Below, piece by piece: positions 35,518-45,800 of a stretch of DNA of 64,000 nucleotides. Made by a program: the position numbers and the translations under genes. The number at the start of each line of letters is the position of its first letter. The stretch's first letter is position 1. The notes beneath the pieces are model-generated. The model ran no database searches. It saw only the letters and a program-made list of their open reading frames with translations, and had not been told where the DNA came from. This DNA comes from [Phialemoniopsis] sp. UDSM-2020 (lineage: Eukaryota; Ascomycota; Sordariomycetes; Thyridiales; Thyridiaceae), in the NCBI GenBank assembly GCA_018873225.1, contig JAEILZ010000003.1, positions 2,914,001 through 2,978,000 of the forward strand, in the 5' to 3' direction.

Positions 35518-37341
35518 CTATGATTCATCCATGGCATTCTCGCCCTCGTTCTCCTTCATTGCCTTAATAGCACTCCTCCAGTTGCCAATGCTCCTCATAG
35601 CGTCGGAGCTTGCGAATCCCTTCCTCTGCGCGAATTTGTCGTTGATCTCCTCCGGCGACTGCATGAGAGGCTTCTGCATGACGGGGGTATACTTTCCCCC
35701 TGCGCGTGCCGTGACGCCACCCTGGTACACCTTTTGAGTGGGGGGAGGGTTCTTCTTGGTCTTGGCCCCCGTTGCCAAACTCTCTTCTATCGTTGTCCTA
35801 CTCGCCCCGCCTCCGGTCCGGCTCGTAATGAAGTCGAGGAGGCGGTTGGACAAGATCTCGTCCATCTTGCGTTCCCGCCAGTACTGCCACACGTCCTCGG
35901 CGAGCCCGCTCGAGCCGTGCAGGTTCTGCGCCCCGTCGTCACCGACATACACCCAGTCGAGGGCGTCACGCCTTTCCAAATCGCCTTCCACTGGAAATAT
36001 GCAGTCCCAGAGTACGAGCGGGACCTCCTCAGCCATGAGGTAGCTCGGCTTGCACGGGTTCTTGGCGACGTCTAGGAGCTCCGCGACAATGGAGGGTTCC
36101 TCGAGGCCCTGTCCCACGAGGAAGAGGATGGCAATCATGTGCCTAATCTGGTGCCACAGAAAGGCCGTGCCCTTGACGTTGAACGAGTAGACTTTGGGGT
36201 AGTTGCCGTCCGGTAGAGACGCCGGCTTGAAATCCAGCTGCCCCAAATAAGGAAGAGCTGAGTCGACGTCCTTCACCTCGACGACATCGACCTCGAACAT
36301 GCGCCGGACAAAGTTGGTGATCTGTTTGTTGGGATCGACCTTGCAAAAGTTGCGAAAGTCGTGCTCCCCGACAAACGCCTGGGCGGCCTGCCTCATGGCC
36401 TCGATGTCGAGCCAACCTTCCTTCAGGCCACCTTCGGGGGGCGTCTTGTCGATGCCGGACGGCATAGGTGCAAATGCTGGCTGAGTGAAGAAATACCGGT
36501 ACTGTCTTTCACGACATGAAAACCGAGCAGAGAAGTCTGGCGGCGGCGTAGGGCACCAGGCGATAGCTCGGATTTCCGGTGGCAGCAGTCGGTTCAAGAT
36601 CCTGCAGTAGGGTAATTCATCTGCGACAGGATAAGGCACTTCCTCTTCTGCATTTGGCGAAGAACCTATGTCGTCTTCTTGCTTCTGGTCAGCAGCAGCA
36701 GCCTCCGCCGCTTCACCCCCTGATGCGACGGCACCATCATCCTGCGTCGGCGGCGTCTTCCTCTTGCGCGCCGGGCGGTTACTCCTGACCCTCAAGTTGA
36801 TGACCTGCCCAAAGGCGCTCACACCCCGGTCCGTCCGCCCGCACTTGGAGTACTCGCAGATGGTGAAGTCGACCTCGTGCGGCTTCTCGGAGAAGATGAG
36901 GCACGACTTTACCAGCGCCTTCCACAGCTCCTCCTCGATGGACGGCTCCTTGCCCGACGCCTGGTACTCGAAGCCGCTGTAGTTCTTGCCCAGGTAGGCA
37001 ATCTTGAGTGCTATGAACCTCGTCGTGTACTTTGACGGGTCCATCTCCTTCTTCTTTTTCTTGGGCGTAGACTCGGGGACGGCAGCGCCGCCAGCGATCT
37101 GACCTTGGTGAGACGGTATCTCATGACCGCTGGTGGTGAGTGACTGCTTCAGGGAGTCGAGCTCATTTTCCAACTTCAGGACGCGCTTGACCAGGCTCTC
37201 CTTGGTCCATTTGTTGAGGCTGCGCTCGTCCGCCATGGTTGCTGAGAAGAAGCGGACGAACGATCTTGTAAGTGGTGAAAAGGGGAGCGAATGCACAGTC
37301 GCGCAGGCCCGGAGTGAACGATGGACAACTATTGGCCTCAT
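35518..37341 (-). CDS. DEG1: tRNA pseudouridine(38/39) synthase DEG1/PUS3
   Basis: A single exon ends at 35518. Two starts are possible: ATG 37341 (607 aa) and ATG 37236 (572 aa, MADERSLNKW, strong context ACCATGG). The core is TruA-like: FIALKIAYLGKNYSGFEYQ, then CGRTDRGVSAFGQVINL with the catalytic Asp in RTDRG, YRYFFTQPAF, FRNFCKVDPNKQITNFVR and FLWHQIRHMIAILFLVGQ. An Ala/Glu-rich insertion lies between the N-terminal core and the PYCRILNRLLP segment. Pus3/Deg1 makes pseudouridine at tRNA positions 38 and 39. The 35-residue N-terminal extension is Arg/Ser-rich without acidic residues, like a mitochondrial presequence. Confidence 0.92.
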   Translation of the reverse strand: MRPIVVHRSLRACATVHSLPFSPLTRSFVRFFSATMADERSLNKWTKESLVKRVLKLENELDSLKQSLTTSGHEIPSHQGQIAGGAAVPESTPKKKKKEMDPSKYTTRFIALKIAYLGKNYSGFEYQASGKEPSIEEELWKALVKSCLIFSEKPHEVDFTICEYSKCGRTDRGVSAFGQVINLRVRSNRPARKRKTPPTQDDGAVASGGEAAEAAAADQKQEDDIGSSPNAEEEVPYPVADELPYCRILNRLLPPEIRAIAWCPTPPPDFSARFSCRERQYRYFFTQPAFAPMPSGIDKTPPEGGLKEGWLDIEAMRQAAQAFVGEHDFRNFCKVDPNKQITNFVRRMFEVDVVEVKDVDSALPYLGQLDFKPASLPDGNYPKVYSFNVKGTAFLWHQIRHMIAILFLVGQGLEEPSIVAELLDVAKNPCKPSYLMAEEVPLVLWDCIFPVEGDLERRDALDWVYVGDDGAQNLHGSSGLAEDVWQYWRERKMDEILSNRLLDFITSRTGGGASRTTIEESLATGAKTKKNPPPTQKVYQGGVTARAGGKYTPVMQKPLMQSPEEINDKFAQRKGFASSDAMRSIGNWRSAIKAMKENEGENAMDES

Positions 37342-37710
37342 TCGGGCACAACGCTGCCTCTTCTAACGAAAAAGATCCCCAGCTTCAGAGTATCTTGTCC
37401 AGTCTGCCGGTTCGCCTCTGATGTTCCTCTCACACAAAATACATACAACCACGCCTGATGCGGTCCTATTTGGTGGTGTATTTTTACCTAATTTTCCTCT
37501 ATAATTTTGTCACGCGCCGAAAAGCTGCGATAAGACTTTGTCTAGCTTATCGATAAGAGTACATATGTATGTCACTGGAGCACCGCGTGGGATGAGACGG
37601 ACCAGATTGAGCGCTATAAGTACAAGTAGACTCTCCAGACTCAATAAGTCAATTGAGAAGTCTACACTCCGCAACTTCAAGACACTCATTGTCTTCAATG
37701 AGACTGCTCC
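37342..37710. promoter_or_regulatory. Divergent promoter PUS3 / Rho-like GTPase
   Basis: This 370-bp interval serves both genes. It contains a GATAAG at 37529-37534 and the palindrome listed next. Confidence 0.5.
37546..37557. promoter_or_regulatory. Palindromic double GATA site CTTATCGATAAG
   Basis: The 12-bp perfect palindrome is two GATAAG sites in inverted orientation, with a third GATAAG 12 bp to the left. Fungal GATA factors (AreA/Nit2, SreA type) bind HGATAR, often as close pairs. An identical palindrome occurs at 47798-47809. Function is inferred from motif only. Confidence 0.35.
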
Positions 37711-38433
37711 ATGGAAGCCCACAGGGTTACCATTCTGTTACTGGGGGACGAGAAAGTGGGAAAGACGACTTTTCTTTCGTATGTACTTGCACTGACTTCT
37801 CTACTTGTGCGAAACCCTCCTGCTTGGTGGTTCACTCAGCTCATACATGGTCCATCTTCCCCGCAGCCGTGTCAGTCAAGGGCAACAGAACCTATCCGGA
37901 AAAGTACCCATAACACTTCTCCGCGATCTTGATCAACCTTTCGTCTTCGAGCTGCGGTCTCGAAAAGCCGAGTACCGGCTCGAGTTTCATGACAATGATA
38001 GCCCCGAGAACTGGCGGCTTCTTCAGCCAGACATAGTTCTCGTCTGTTACGATATAAGCCAGCGGCTGAGCATGATCAACATGCAGAGAGTGGTGAGTCT
38101 CCCGCGTGCACCGCCGCCATGAGAGCCCATCCCAATAACAATGAGCGGCAGTGGATAAAAGAAGCCCGCAGTGCCTTTCAGACACGAGACACCTTGCCGG
38201 TTGTCGTCCTAGGTCTCAAGAGAGATCTCCGTTCTGAGGATGACCCAAATGGCATCATCTATCCCCAGGAAGCTGTACGCATTGCTCAAGAGATGCGAGC
38301 AGATAAGTATGTTGAATGCTCTGCGATAACTGGAGAGCTGTTGCGCGAGGCGTTTGAGGACATATACCTCGCGGCTGTCAAGACTACCACAGCCGACGGC
38401 GGGCAGACAGAGGGATCCTGCACGTTGATGTAG
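37711..38433 (+). CDS. Divergent Rho-like small GTPase with CaaX box
   Basis: Exons 37711-37778, 37840-38092 and 38146-38433 give 202 aa; introns are 61 nt and 53 nt, the latter with a GAG acceptor and a CAATAAC branch-like sequence. G1 is GDEKVGKT (residues 12-19), G5 is ECSA (164-167), and G4 reads LKRD (131-134) in place of N/TKxD, close to the Rho form CKKD. The G3 DxxGQ motif is missing: the aligned segment is FHDNDSPENW (72-81). The protein ends CTLM, a farnesyl- or geranylgeranyl-type CaaX box, so membrane attachment is expected. Overall order and the Rho-like VVVLGLKRDLR point to the Rho family. Partner and pathway are unknown. Confidence 0.82.
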
Positions 38434-38519
38434 TTGCTAGCGGCGCATGGTTGTGAATGCGCTTTACTCGATATCGGAATTGCAAGCCTTTTAACGTCGA
38501 AAGGGAGCTTGCGGTGGGC

Positions 38520-39057
38520 CTACGCAGCAGCAGCTTCTGCTTCTTCTTCTGCGCCCTCTTCTCCTTCGGCTCCCTCCGGCGCAGGGAATGCGCCAAGGGT
38601 GTCTTTGATGATTGTCAAGATCTCTTCCTGTTGGTGATCATACAGGCGTTCGACCATGTCCTCCACGATGCAATTGAGGGCAGCGACCGAACCAGGGCGA
38701 AGGTTGATGATCATGATCATCTCACCCTTGGTCAGATCGTACGGATGGAGCTTTTCGATGAGAAGAGGAATGGCTTCGGGGGTGTAGGTGAGGGGTCGTT
38801 GGCTCAGAGGGTTTGGAGTCGTCTCGAGGTGCTCGAGAACCTGTTGGAAGAGATCGAAGGTTAGAGAAGATGGGCTCAGGGGAAACCAAATGGCTGGTGT
38901 GGTAGCTACTTGCCTCTTTGACGAGAGTCTCATAGTTGGGGGGTCCCCGTCGGCCTCGGGAACCCTCCTTGCCTTTGCCTTTGCCCTTGCGTTCGAGTAG
39001 GAACTGGTAGACCTCATAGTTGGTCAGGACCGCGTTCTGGGCTTCAAGAATCTTCAT
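38520..39057 (-). CDS. RPC17: RNA polymerase III subunit RPC9 (Rpc17/CRCP)
   Basis: Exons 39057-38914 and 38840-38520 give 154 aa. The N-terminus MKILEAQNAVLTNYEVYQFL is typical of Rpc9, and the Rpb4-like HRDC helices follow (LHPYDLTKGEMIMIINLRPG, AALNCIVEDMVERLYDHQQ). A Lys/Gly/Arg-rich loop (residues ~24-38) sits between the first helices and the C-terminus is acidic and Ala-rich, as in many fungal copies. Rpc9 pairs with Rpc8 in the Pol III stalk that contacts TFIIIB. The intron starts with GC, not GT (see its entry). Confidence 0.9.
38841..38913 (-). other. GC-AG intron of RPC9
   Basis: The 73-nt intron begins GCAAGT directly after the GAG codon for Glu48 and ends CCAACAG; a TCTAAC branch site lies before the acceptor. 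No GT donor nearby keeps the frame and the conserved protein. GC-AG introns are a known minor class of U2 introns. Confidence 0.8.
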
Positions 39058-40425
39058 CTTGAGCTGCTGTTGGCGTTGAGCGGATGTTGCACAGCCGTTA
39101 GGTCGGTGATGGACACGACAGTGACTGTGCGCTCTCTTTTTTTTTTCTTGGTGGTGTTTGCGACTGATAAGAAAAGCTTCGCTGGGGAACGACTAGGGGT
39201 CTCTCTACTAGGTACCTTACTCCATAACTAGTGGACACCACAGAGCTTGTCCAATGAGAGACAAGCCAATTGGTGGGCAACACAGCGGCCAGCCCCAGCT
39301 GCCAGAATAGCTTTTGTACTCCCCCAGGACACTTTTGCTTTTTCATAAGTGAGACGACTAGTCAAGCCTCTTCACATTGTTGCGTATTAGAAAAAATTTA
39401 ATTGAATAGAGAGCTTCATGTCCTCTCAATACTGAGGATGTAGGCAAGTAGGCGGGGTCCTTTCGATCAATTGATGGCTTGTGATATTTCCCCGCCCCCA
39501 CTGTCCTGCCAGCCAGTCTTGACAAAGCCCAGGATGCAGTCAGCAGAGTAATAAGAGATGCTCCTAAGAAGAGGCAAGCTTCAATAGTCAAAGCGTGCTG
39601 TATTAGTATGACTCGGCTGCAGGGGACAAAGCACGACATCCATCTACCTAAGTAGGTACTTGCCCACCCGGGAAATCTGCGTTCCTGACCCAAGGGAGGG
39701 AGGAGTCATTGATCTACTTGTACCTAGTCCGCTGCTTGCTATTCTTTCTTCATACTCACACAACTGTTCCTCACAGTGATTGCAGGCCCTTTTCCAGAGA
39801 CCTTTTTATATATTTGCTGGAGTACCGGTCCTACATTTGACAGCCTGGCGGACAATTGCCGTCCTTGCACAAGGGTCCCTTTTGCACACGGGTGCCTATA
39901 AAAAGCATCAATCCATAGGCAGCACAGGCCCTCGGAAAGGGTGGCGCCCCGCTGTCCGCTGACGTCGGTTCTGGCACTCCAGGCGACCAATCACTGCAGG
40001 GCCGCCCTAGAATCGGCTAAACGGTATCGGAGCGCAGTCGAAAAAAAATATCATCAAAGCGACAAGGGAGCAAAAGAGCCTCCACTCTACATCACACATC
40101 AAACAGAGCCTCACCGCAAACCCTCTGCCGTTGCCTCACGGTCAATTGTCCCATTGCCCTGGGCCTAAGCCCCTCTTGCCTCTCTCCAGAGCAGTCAGAG
40201 AGACTTGAACTCCATCCCGAACCCTCGCATCTCACTCTGGGCGGCTTTTATTGCCCATTATTTCTTTCTCGACCTCTTCGACCCCGCCAACACGACCGAG
40301 CTTGACATCCTCTCCGCGTGCGCGCCTGCAATCACCACCACCATCACCCGCGCTTGGAACCGGTAGCTGGCTCTTTCTTTACCTTTAATTCCAGAGAGGT
40401 CAATCAACCCTAAACCTGGTACAAA
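39058..40425. other. Divergent intergenic region RPC9/PRS1
   Basis: A T-rich tract lies at about 39134-39147. The region from ~39900 is C-rich and is probably the long PRS1 leader. No other gene is seen. Confidence 0.5.
39897..39903 (+). promoter_or_regulatory. Candidate TATA box of PRS1
   Basis: TATAAAA lies about 530 bp upstream of the PRS1 ATG. If used, the 5' leader would be near 500 nt, unless a leader intron is removed. Confidence 0.35.
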
Positions 40426-41761
40426 ATGGTCCGCAATATCGTCATCCTCGGCGGGAACTCGCACCCCAAGCTTGTCGACAGCATTTGCAACACCCTTGGT
40501 ATCCCGGCCTGCCAGCGCATCCTCGGCCGCTTCGAGGTCGGAGAGAGCCGGTGCGAGATTAAGGACTCGGTTCGAGGCAAGGATGTCTTTATTATCCAGA
40601 CCGCCGGCCCCGGCCAAGTTAATGACCATTTCATGGATCTGTGCATCATGATTTCGGCCTGCAAGACCGGGTCCGCTCGACGAGTCACTGCAGTCCTCCC
40701 CTTGTTCCCCTACTCTCGGCAACCCGACGTACCCTACAACAAGACTGGCGCACCTCTGTCCAAACCTACTGCTGAGCCCTCCAAGAAGGATTACACCTTC
40801 GAGAGCGTCCCCGCCACCCCGGCTCCCGGAATCGCCAAGAGCGCCGGTTTCGCATCCGGTGTCGACATCTCGAGGATGCTCAGCAAAACCTCCATCTCCA
40901 ACGGCAACACCGACTCACCGCGGCCCAACGGTACTAATGGCAACACCCGGAACCACGCTGATTCAGTCGACTCGAGCTCGGCCGGGTTCACCACTCACGA
41001 CTACGAAAACATGTCTTTCGTCTCCTCTTTCAAGGCCAAGCCGGGCTACAAGCGCTGGGTTGCTCAGGCGGGAACACTCATCGCCGATATGCTGACCTGC
41101 GCTGGAGCTGACCATGTCATCACCATGGATCTCCATGATCCGCAATATCAGGGTTTCTTCGATGTGCCAGTCGACAACTTGTATGGAAAGCCCCTCCTCC
41201 AAAGGTACATTCAGCAGCACATCCCCGACTATAGGGACCACATCATCGTCAGTCCCGATGCTGGTGGCGCCAAACGTGCCACTGCGATTGCCGACAGCCT
41301 TGGCATGGAATTTGCCCTCATTCACAAGGTAAAGTCAACTGATCTCCCCTGATGGTTCCGCACTCACCCATAGCCTCCAGGAACGCCGGCCGACCAAGAT
41401 TACGGAACGCCAGAACGCCACCATGATGCTTGTTGGCAACGTCAAGGGACGCATCTGCATTCTCATCGACGATCTGGCTGATACCGCCAACACCATCACG
41501 AGGGCAGCCAAGCTTCTTAAGAAGGAGGGTGCCACACAGATTTACGCCCTCATCACCCACGGCGTCCTGAGTGGAGATGCCATCCCCCGCATCAACGCCT
41601 CGGCTATCGACAAGCTCATTGTCACCAACTCCGTCCCCCAGGACGAACACCAGGCCCTTTGCCCCAAGCTCGAGGTCCTCAACATCTCTGCTGTCTTCAG
41701 CGAGGCCATCCGCCGCGTCCACCACGGCGAGTCGATTAGCGTTCTCTTCTCCTACGACTAG
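40426..41761 (+). CDS. PRS1: Ribose-phosphate pyrophosphokinase (PRS1 type, with insertion)
   Basis: Exons 40426-41328 and 41381-41761 (intron 52 nt) encode 427 aa. PRPP synthetase makes PRPP from ribose-5-phosphate and ATP for purine, pyrimidine, His and Trp synthesis. Visible motifs are RFEVGESRCEI near the N-terminus, the metal-site segment TMDLHDPQYQGFFD, SPDAGGAKRA, and the PRPP-binding loop ILIDDLADTANTI. Between YSRQPD (residue ~100) and WVAQAGTLIADML (~205) there is a Ser/Pro/Asn-rich insertion of about 100 residues absent from the ~318-aa canonical enzyme. Yeast Prs1 has a non-homologous insertion of this kind, linked to cell-wall-integrity signalling. The DLHD segment differs from the usual DLHA. 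Confidence 0.93.
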
Positions 41762-42840
41762 AGTGGCAGGCCTCGGTACCCTTGGCTCAATCTCCCGGGA
41801 TCCCTGGTTCTGGAGACAAAGGGCAAGGTCTTCTCATTTCTTTGTTCCGCGTAATATCTGCAGTTCGCGTAAACTACAAACACATCAAAACCTCGCTTCT
41901 TGCATCGGAGGACTTGCAGTCGCACAAGTCTTCTTTCCGGCTTGATCATCAGCATCATCATCTCTGTTTCGGCTTCAGAGTGTATCTCCTTGGGCGTTAT
42001 ATGAGGTTTACAAAGGCATAACGGGTGTAGAGATTACAATCAAGCACCCTTCGTACGGAGTCAGTTGGTACTTTATATCTTAGAAGAGGCGCGTAGTTAC
42101 CCCTTGGCGGCAAGGGAGTTTACTGTTGGTGGTCTAGGCAGAATGGTCTACCAGCTTGCTATACACACACTACATCCGTAACCTATCAGTGCATCGCTGT
42201 GCTCATAGCGGCATGTCCCAAGGACAGTGATAGAGAATTTAGACACACATTTCATGCAAATGTGCTGCTCTTGTCACCAAGACCCAAGCTTCATGATCAA
42301 GTGCCAGGCAAAGTGAGTGTCAGAAATGTCGACGATTTTGGATCACTCTCTACCTGAGTTGCTAACACACTGAATGATCCACACGCGCTTAGGTAGTGGG
42401 ATAACCTAGATGATTAGGTGGTTATGGGTTGAGGTATATCGAGAAGGCAAACCGTCAAGTAATTCACCTTGAACAGACGATCATAGCACGCACCCACACA
42501 GTCCCCTTTTCTCGCATTCAGAAAAGCTCGCCTTTTGCAACACCATAGTCGTTCTGATTTCGATGCTATTCTATATGACATCGTGCCATATCAGTATCTC
42601 TTTCAACAATGAAGAGAGAAAACGCCCAGACATGTTTTATCTGTCCCGTCTGTCCATCTGTCCCACATCTAATCTGCGCACCCAGATATCTTCAAAGACT
42701 TATGAGTCGAAGAGAGGATGACCAGCCTGCGTCATCATGGTCACTGACAGCTGTACCTACAGCAAGAAGAAAGAAGAAAAAGCGAAAGTAATCAACGACT
42801 TGTGGTCGTCGAAGGAAGCAGGTAGGCAGTACCGCGCCCT
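41762..42840. other. Convergent intergenic region
   Basis: This is 3' flank of PRS1 (+) and the PARP-E2 gene (-). No domain-bearing ORF is seen. Confidence 0.5.
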
Positions 42841-45800
42841 TTAGGCTCCCGGGCCAGCATAGCTAAAGCCAGTCATCATTTGACGAATGTCGCTGGGCAC
42901 CTGCCATCCATGAGCGGTGGCGGCGCGGATATATGCATCCACCGCCTCGCTGATGCCGTAGTCACTCGGGGCGCCCGCCATGACAGTTCTATCCAGCCGC
43001 GCCGGCTTGGGGTCGGTCGACGACATAGCCATGCGGACCTGCAGGAGCACACTCTCAATGGTGCTGACAGGACTCCAACCCGAGTTTGTCAACAGCTCCA
43101 TACACATGGCTCCTCCTGCTGTGACGTGGCCTCCGCCACCTTGCAGGAAAGGCATGAATCGTGGCCGGATAACCCTCACAAATGGCGGAGTGTAGGGAAA
43201 TTGCTCTCCAAAGCGGATTTCGCAGACAACTGAAGTGATACCGGCTTTCTTCAAGTCAGCGGCCAGCGGCAACGCGGGATCGAAGCTGTGTAACTCGACT
43301 ATCCACTGAAACATGTTGTCCAGCTGCTCGAAATCGATATACCAACCCAACTCGTGCAGAGGAGTCTGTCTCTGCAAGGCCTGTAGTTGCTTGATCTCGA
43401 GTGTGATGTTCTTCAATCCTCGACTTGCTGCCCAAGATGGGGGTTGAAGGCGCGGGAGGCTATTCAGATCAAGAGTTCCAGGTCTGAAATCCGTCATGGT
43501 TGTGCTGAGGGGCCTGTATTCGTAACCTTGTCAGTCAATGAAGGCGAGAAACACGTTAGATAAGATGATACATACGGCGTAGAAGATGTACTGGGCTTGG
43601 GTGCCGGCGAAGGGGGCTGTATCTCCTCGTCGCCCGAGGCCAACAGTTCCGCATCACTGTCGTGCTCATCAGAACTATCCTCCGAAATGTATATCACCTC
43701 CCTATCTGTCTCGGATTTCTTGTAATGATATGAAGGCAGCGCTGCCAGTGGGATGCGCAAGGGTTGTCCCGAAGGGCCCCTCGGCGTCATGCTAGTATCC
43801 TGTTCCAAGAAAGGACCCGATGTCTGGTTGTTCGGCTGCGAACCGGTATCTGCCTGCACATGTCCCGACTTGATAGGTTCGGCAATGGCTTTTGTCATTG
43901 CCTTGGCGTTCAAGCCCTGATCGTTTCTCACAAAGAGAAACCGACACATATGCCAGTCAGGTTGCGCCACCACCAGATGTGGAACCTTGGAAACAAACTC
44001 ATCAGGCGAGTTCACAATTTCATTAAGGCTTATGGCACCTGCAATTCGTAGGTCTGAGTTTGGCCAAACGCCCTGTGCAGATAAGTGGTTAGTCGGCTCG
44101 GGTTAAAGCGCTGTTATCGTTCGTAGCGGGGAGACTTACAAACGATGTCTGGGCGACGCCGAACGTGTAGCCAGAGCTCACATTGAAATCAGGACTGAAA
44201 TAGACGCCGTGGCCATACGCCCGACCATTGCGTGTTTCAGTGTAGTCCAGCCCGGTGCGCACAATGCTATGCCAGTTCTGCAAGGAGCTTCCGTGCCAGG
44301 CAAAGATGGAAGGGCAAGCAAGTTTCTTCCTGCATTTGACGAGTTCTCGGGCAGTCTGGAATCGAGACTCTTTGTCTGGCGAGCCTTGCAGAAAACGAAA
44401 CTGCGCCCAGCCTTGCATGTCAGGCATCGTTTCCTCAGTGGGTGGTGAACCTTTGCTGTCGTCCACCAACTTGGCATCGCTAGTCTCAAAGATGCATGAC
44501 CGGTTTGAAGCTATGATCCATGCGAGCAGAGCGGATGCAGCTGCAGGGAGACCCGGCATATCTCGCACTTTTGAGAGAGGGTTCTCCTCGAGGAAATTCT
44601 TGATTTCGGAAATGCGTGGCAAAGTTTCAAGGAGGTGTGCCATCACCAAGCTCTTCGCTCCTACATCCAAGCAGTCGAAGTCATGCTCGTATGGAAGTAG
44701 GTATGCTTGGCCTTGTGAATCTTTGTACACCTCCTCGCGAGACTTGGGCCAGGGCCCGGTCACAATAGCGTGTGACAGAACGACGGTCTGGCTCGAATAC
44801 TCTATTGACTCGATCTGGCAATGAACCAGATCACCTGCAACCCATCTCTGTGTTGGACAGACAGGTAGCTGACCCAGACCACTGGTTGCTACAGGCGTCG
44901 GTTAGATCATCCCGCATAGTATGAAAATTTGGGAAGATAAACCAACCTTGAGTTGCTACACCATTTCCTCCATTCGCCAGGCTACGTAGGCGGAGAGCAA
45001 CCCATTGTTGTGGACAGATACGGTCAAGGTCAAGATCTCCTTGAACCATGAACTGCCTGCCATCAACGCTGACGGTGCCCGGTATCGCATTCTTAGTCGG
45101 CGTCTCGCTGAGATCCGGGATTTTGAGGTGCAATCCAACAGGGAACTCTCGAATCGCACACCTCTTCATACCATCTGTCGACAAGCTGGAGTAACAGAAG
45201 CTGACGAGTAAGTCGACTACTTTGGGCTGAGAACGGATTTCATGCTCCGTACTAGGTCCCAGCCCCATTGACAGATACTGAAATAGGCACAAGGGGTCAG
45301 AGCAAACATAGGGCTTCAAGGTTTCGAAGTCTCCATCCACTATCCTGTGGCATCTCAAGCAGTACTTGGTACAAGCTAAGAAATATCGCATGGCGAACTG
45401 CATAGCGACCAGGGGCCAGCTACGGAGACTGTCCTTGTCGTCCCTTAGGTGATCATTTCTGAATCTCCGGGGTACTGTGCTGCCGTCGAATGCCGGATCC
45501 GAGTTGAACGTTGCGACTGTGGCCTTCTCGTCTAGCTGATCAGTACGCATCTGAAGTCTGAGAAACATTTCATTCGCCTGGTCCCAGGAGATCTGCTTAG
45601 CCTCGCGAATTTTGAGCAACACAAGGAAGCCTTGGTCAAGGAATTGGTCCAACGAGTTAGAGATGAAGATCTTTCTGAACTTCGCAGCATTTCCAGCCCT
45701 GAGAGCCGAAGGGTCGTCATTAGCCGGGCTACAGAAAGCTTTCAGAGCCTCTTGGTACGTGGGTTTGTGATGTGAACATTTGCCAAAGCGAAGCTCTACA

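Noticed and set aside
38914..39057. Treating the RPC9 donor as a frameshift or pseudogene
   Set aside because: A GC-AG intron with a good branch site and acceptor restores a complete, conserved protein.
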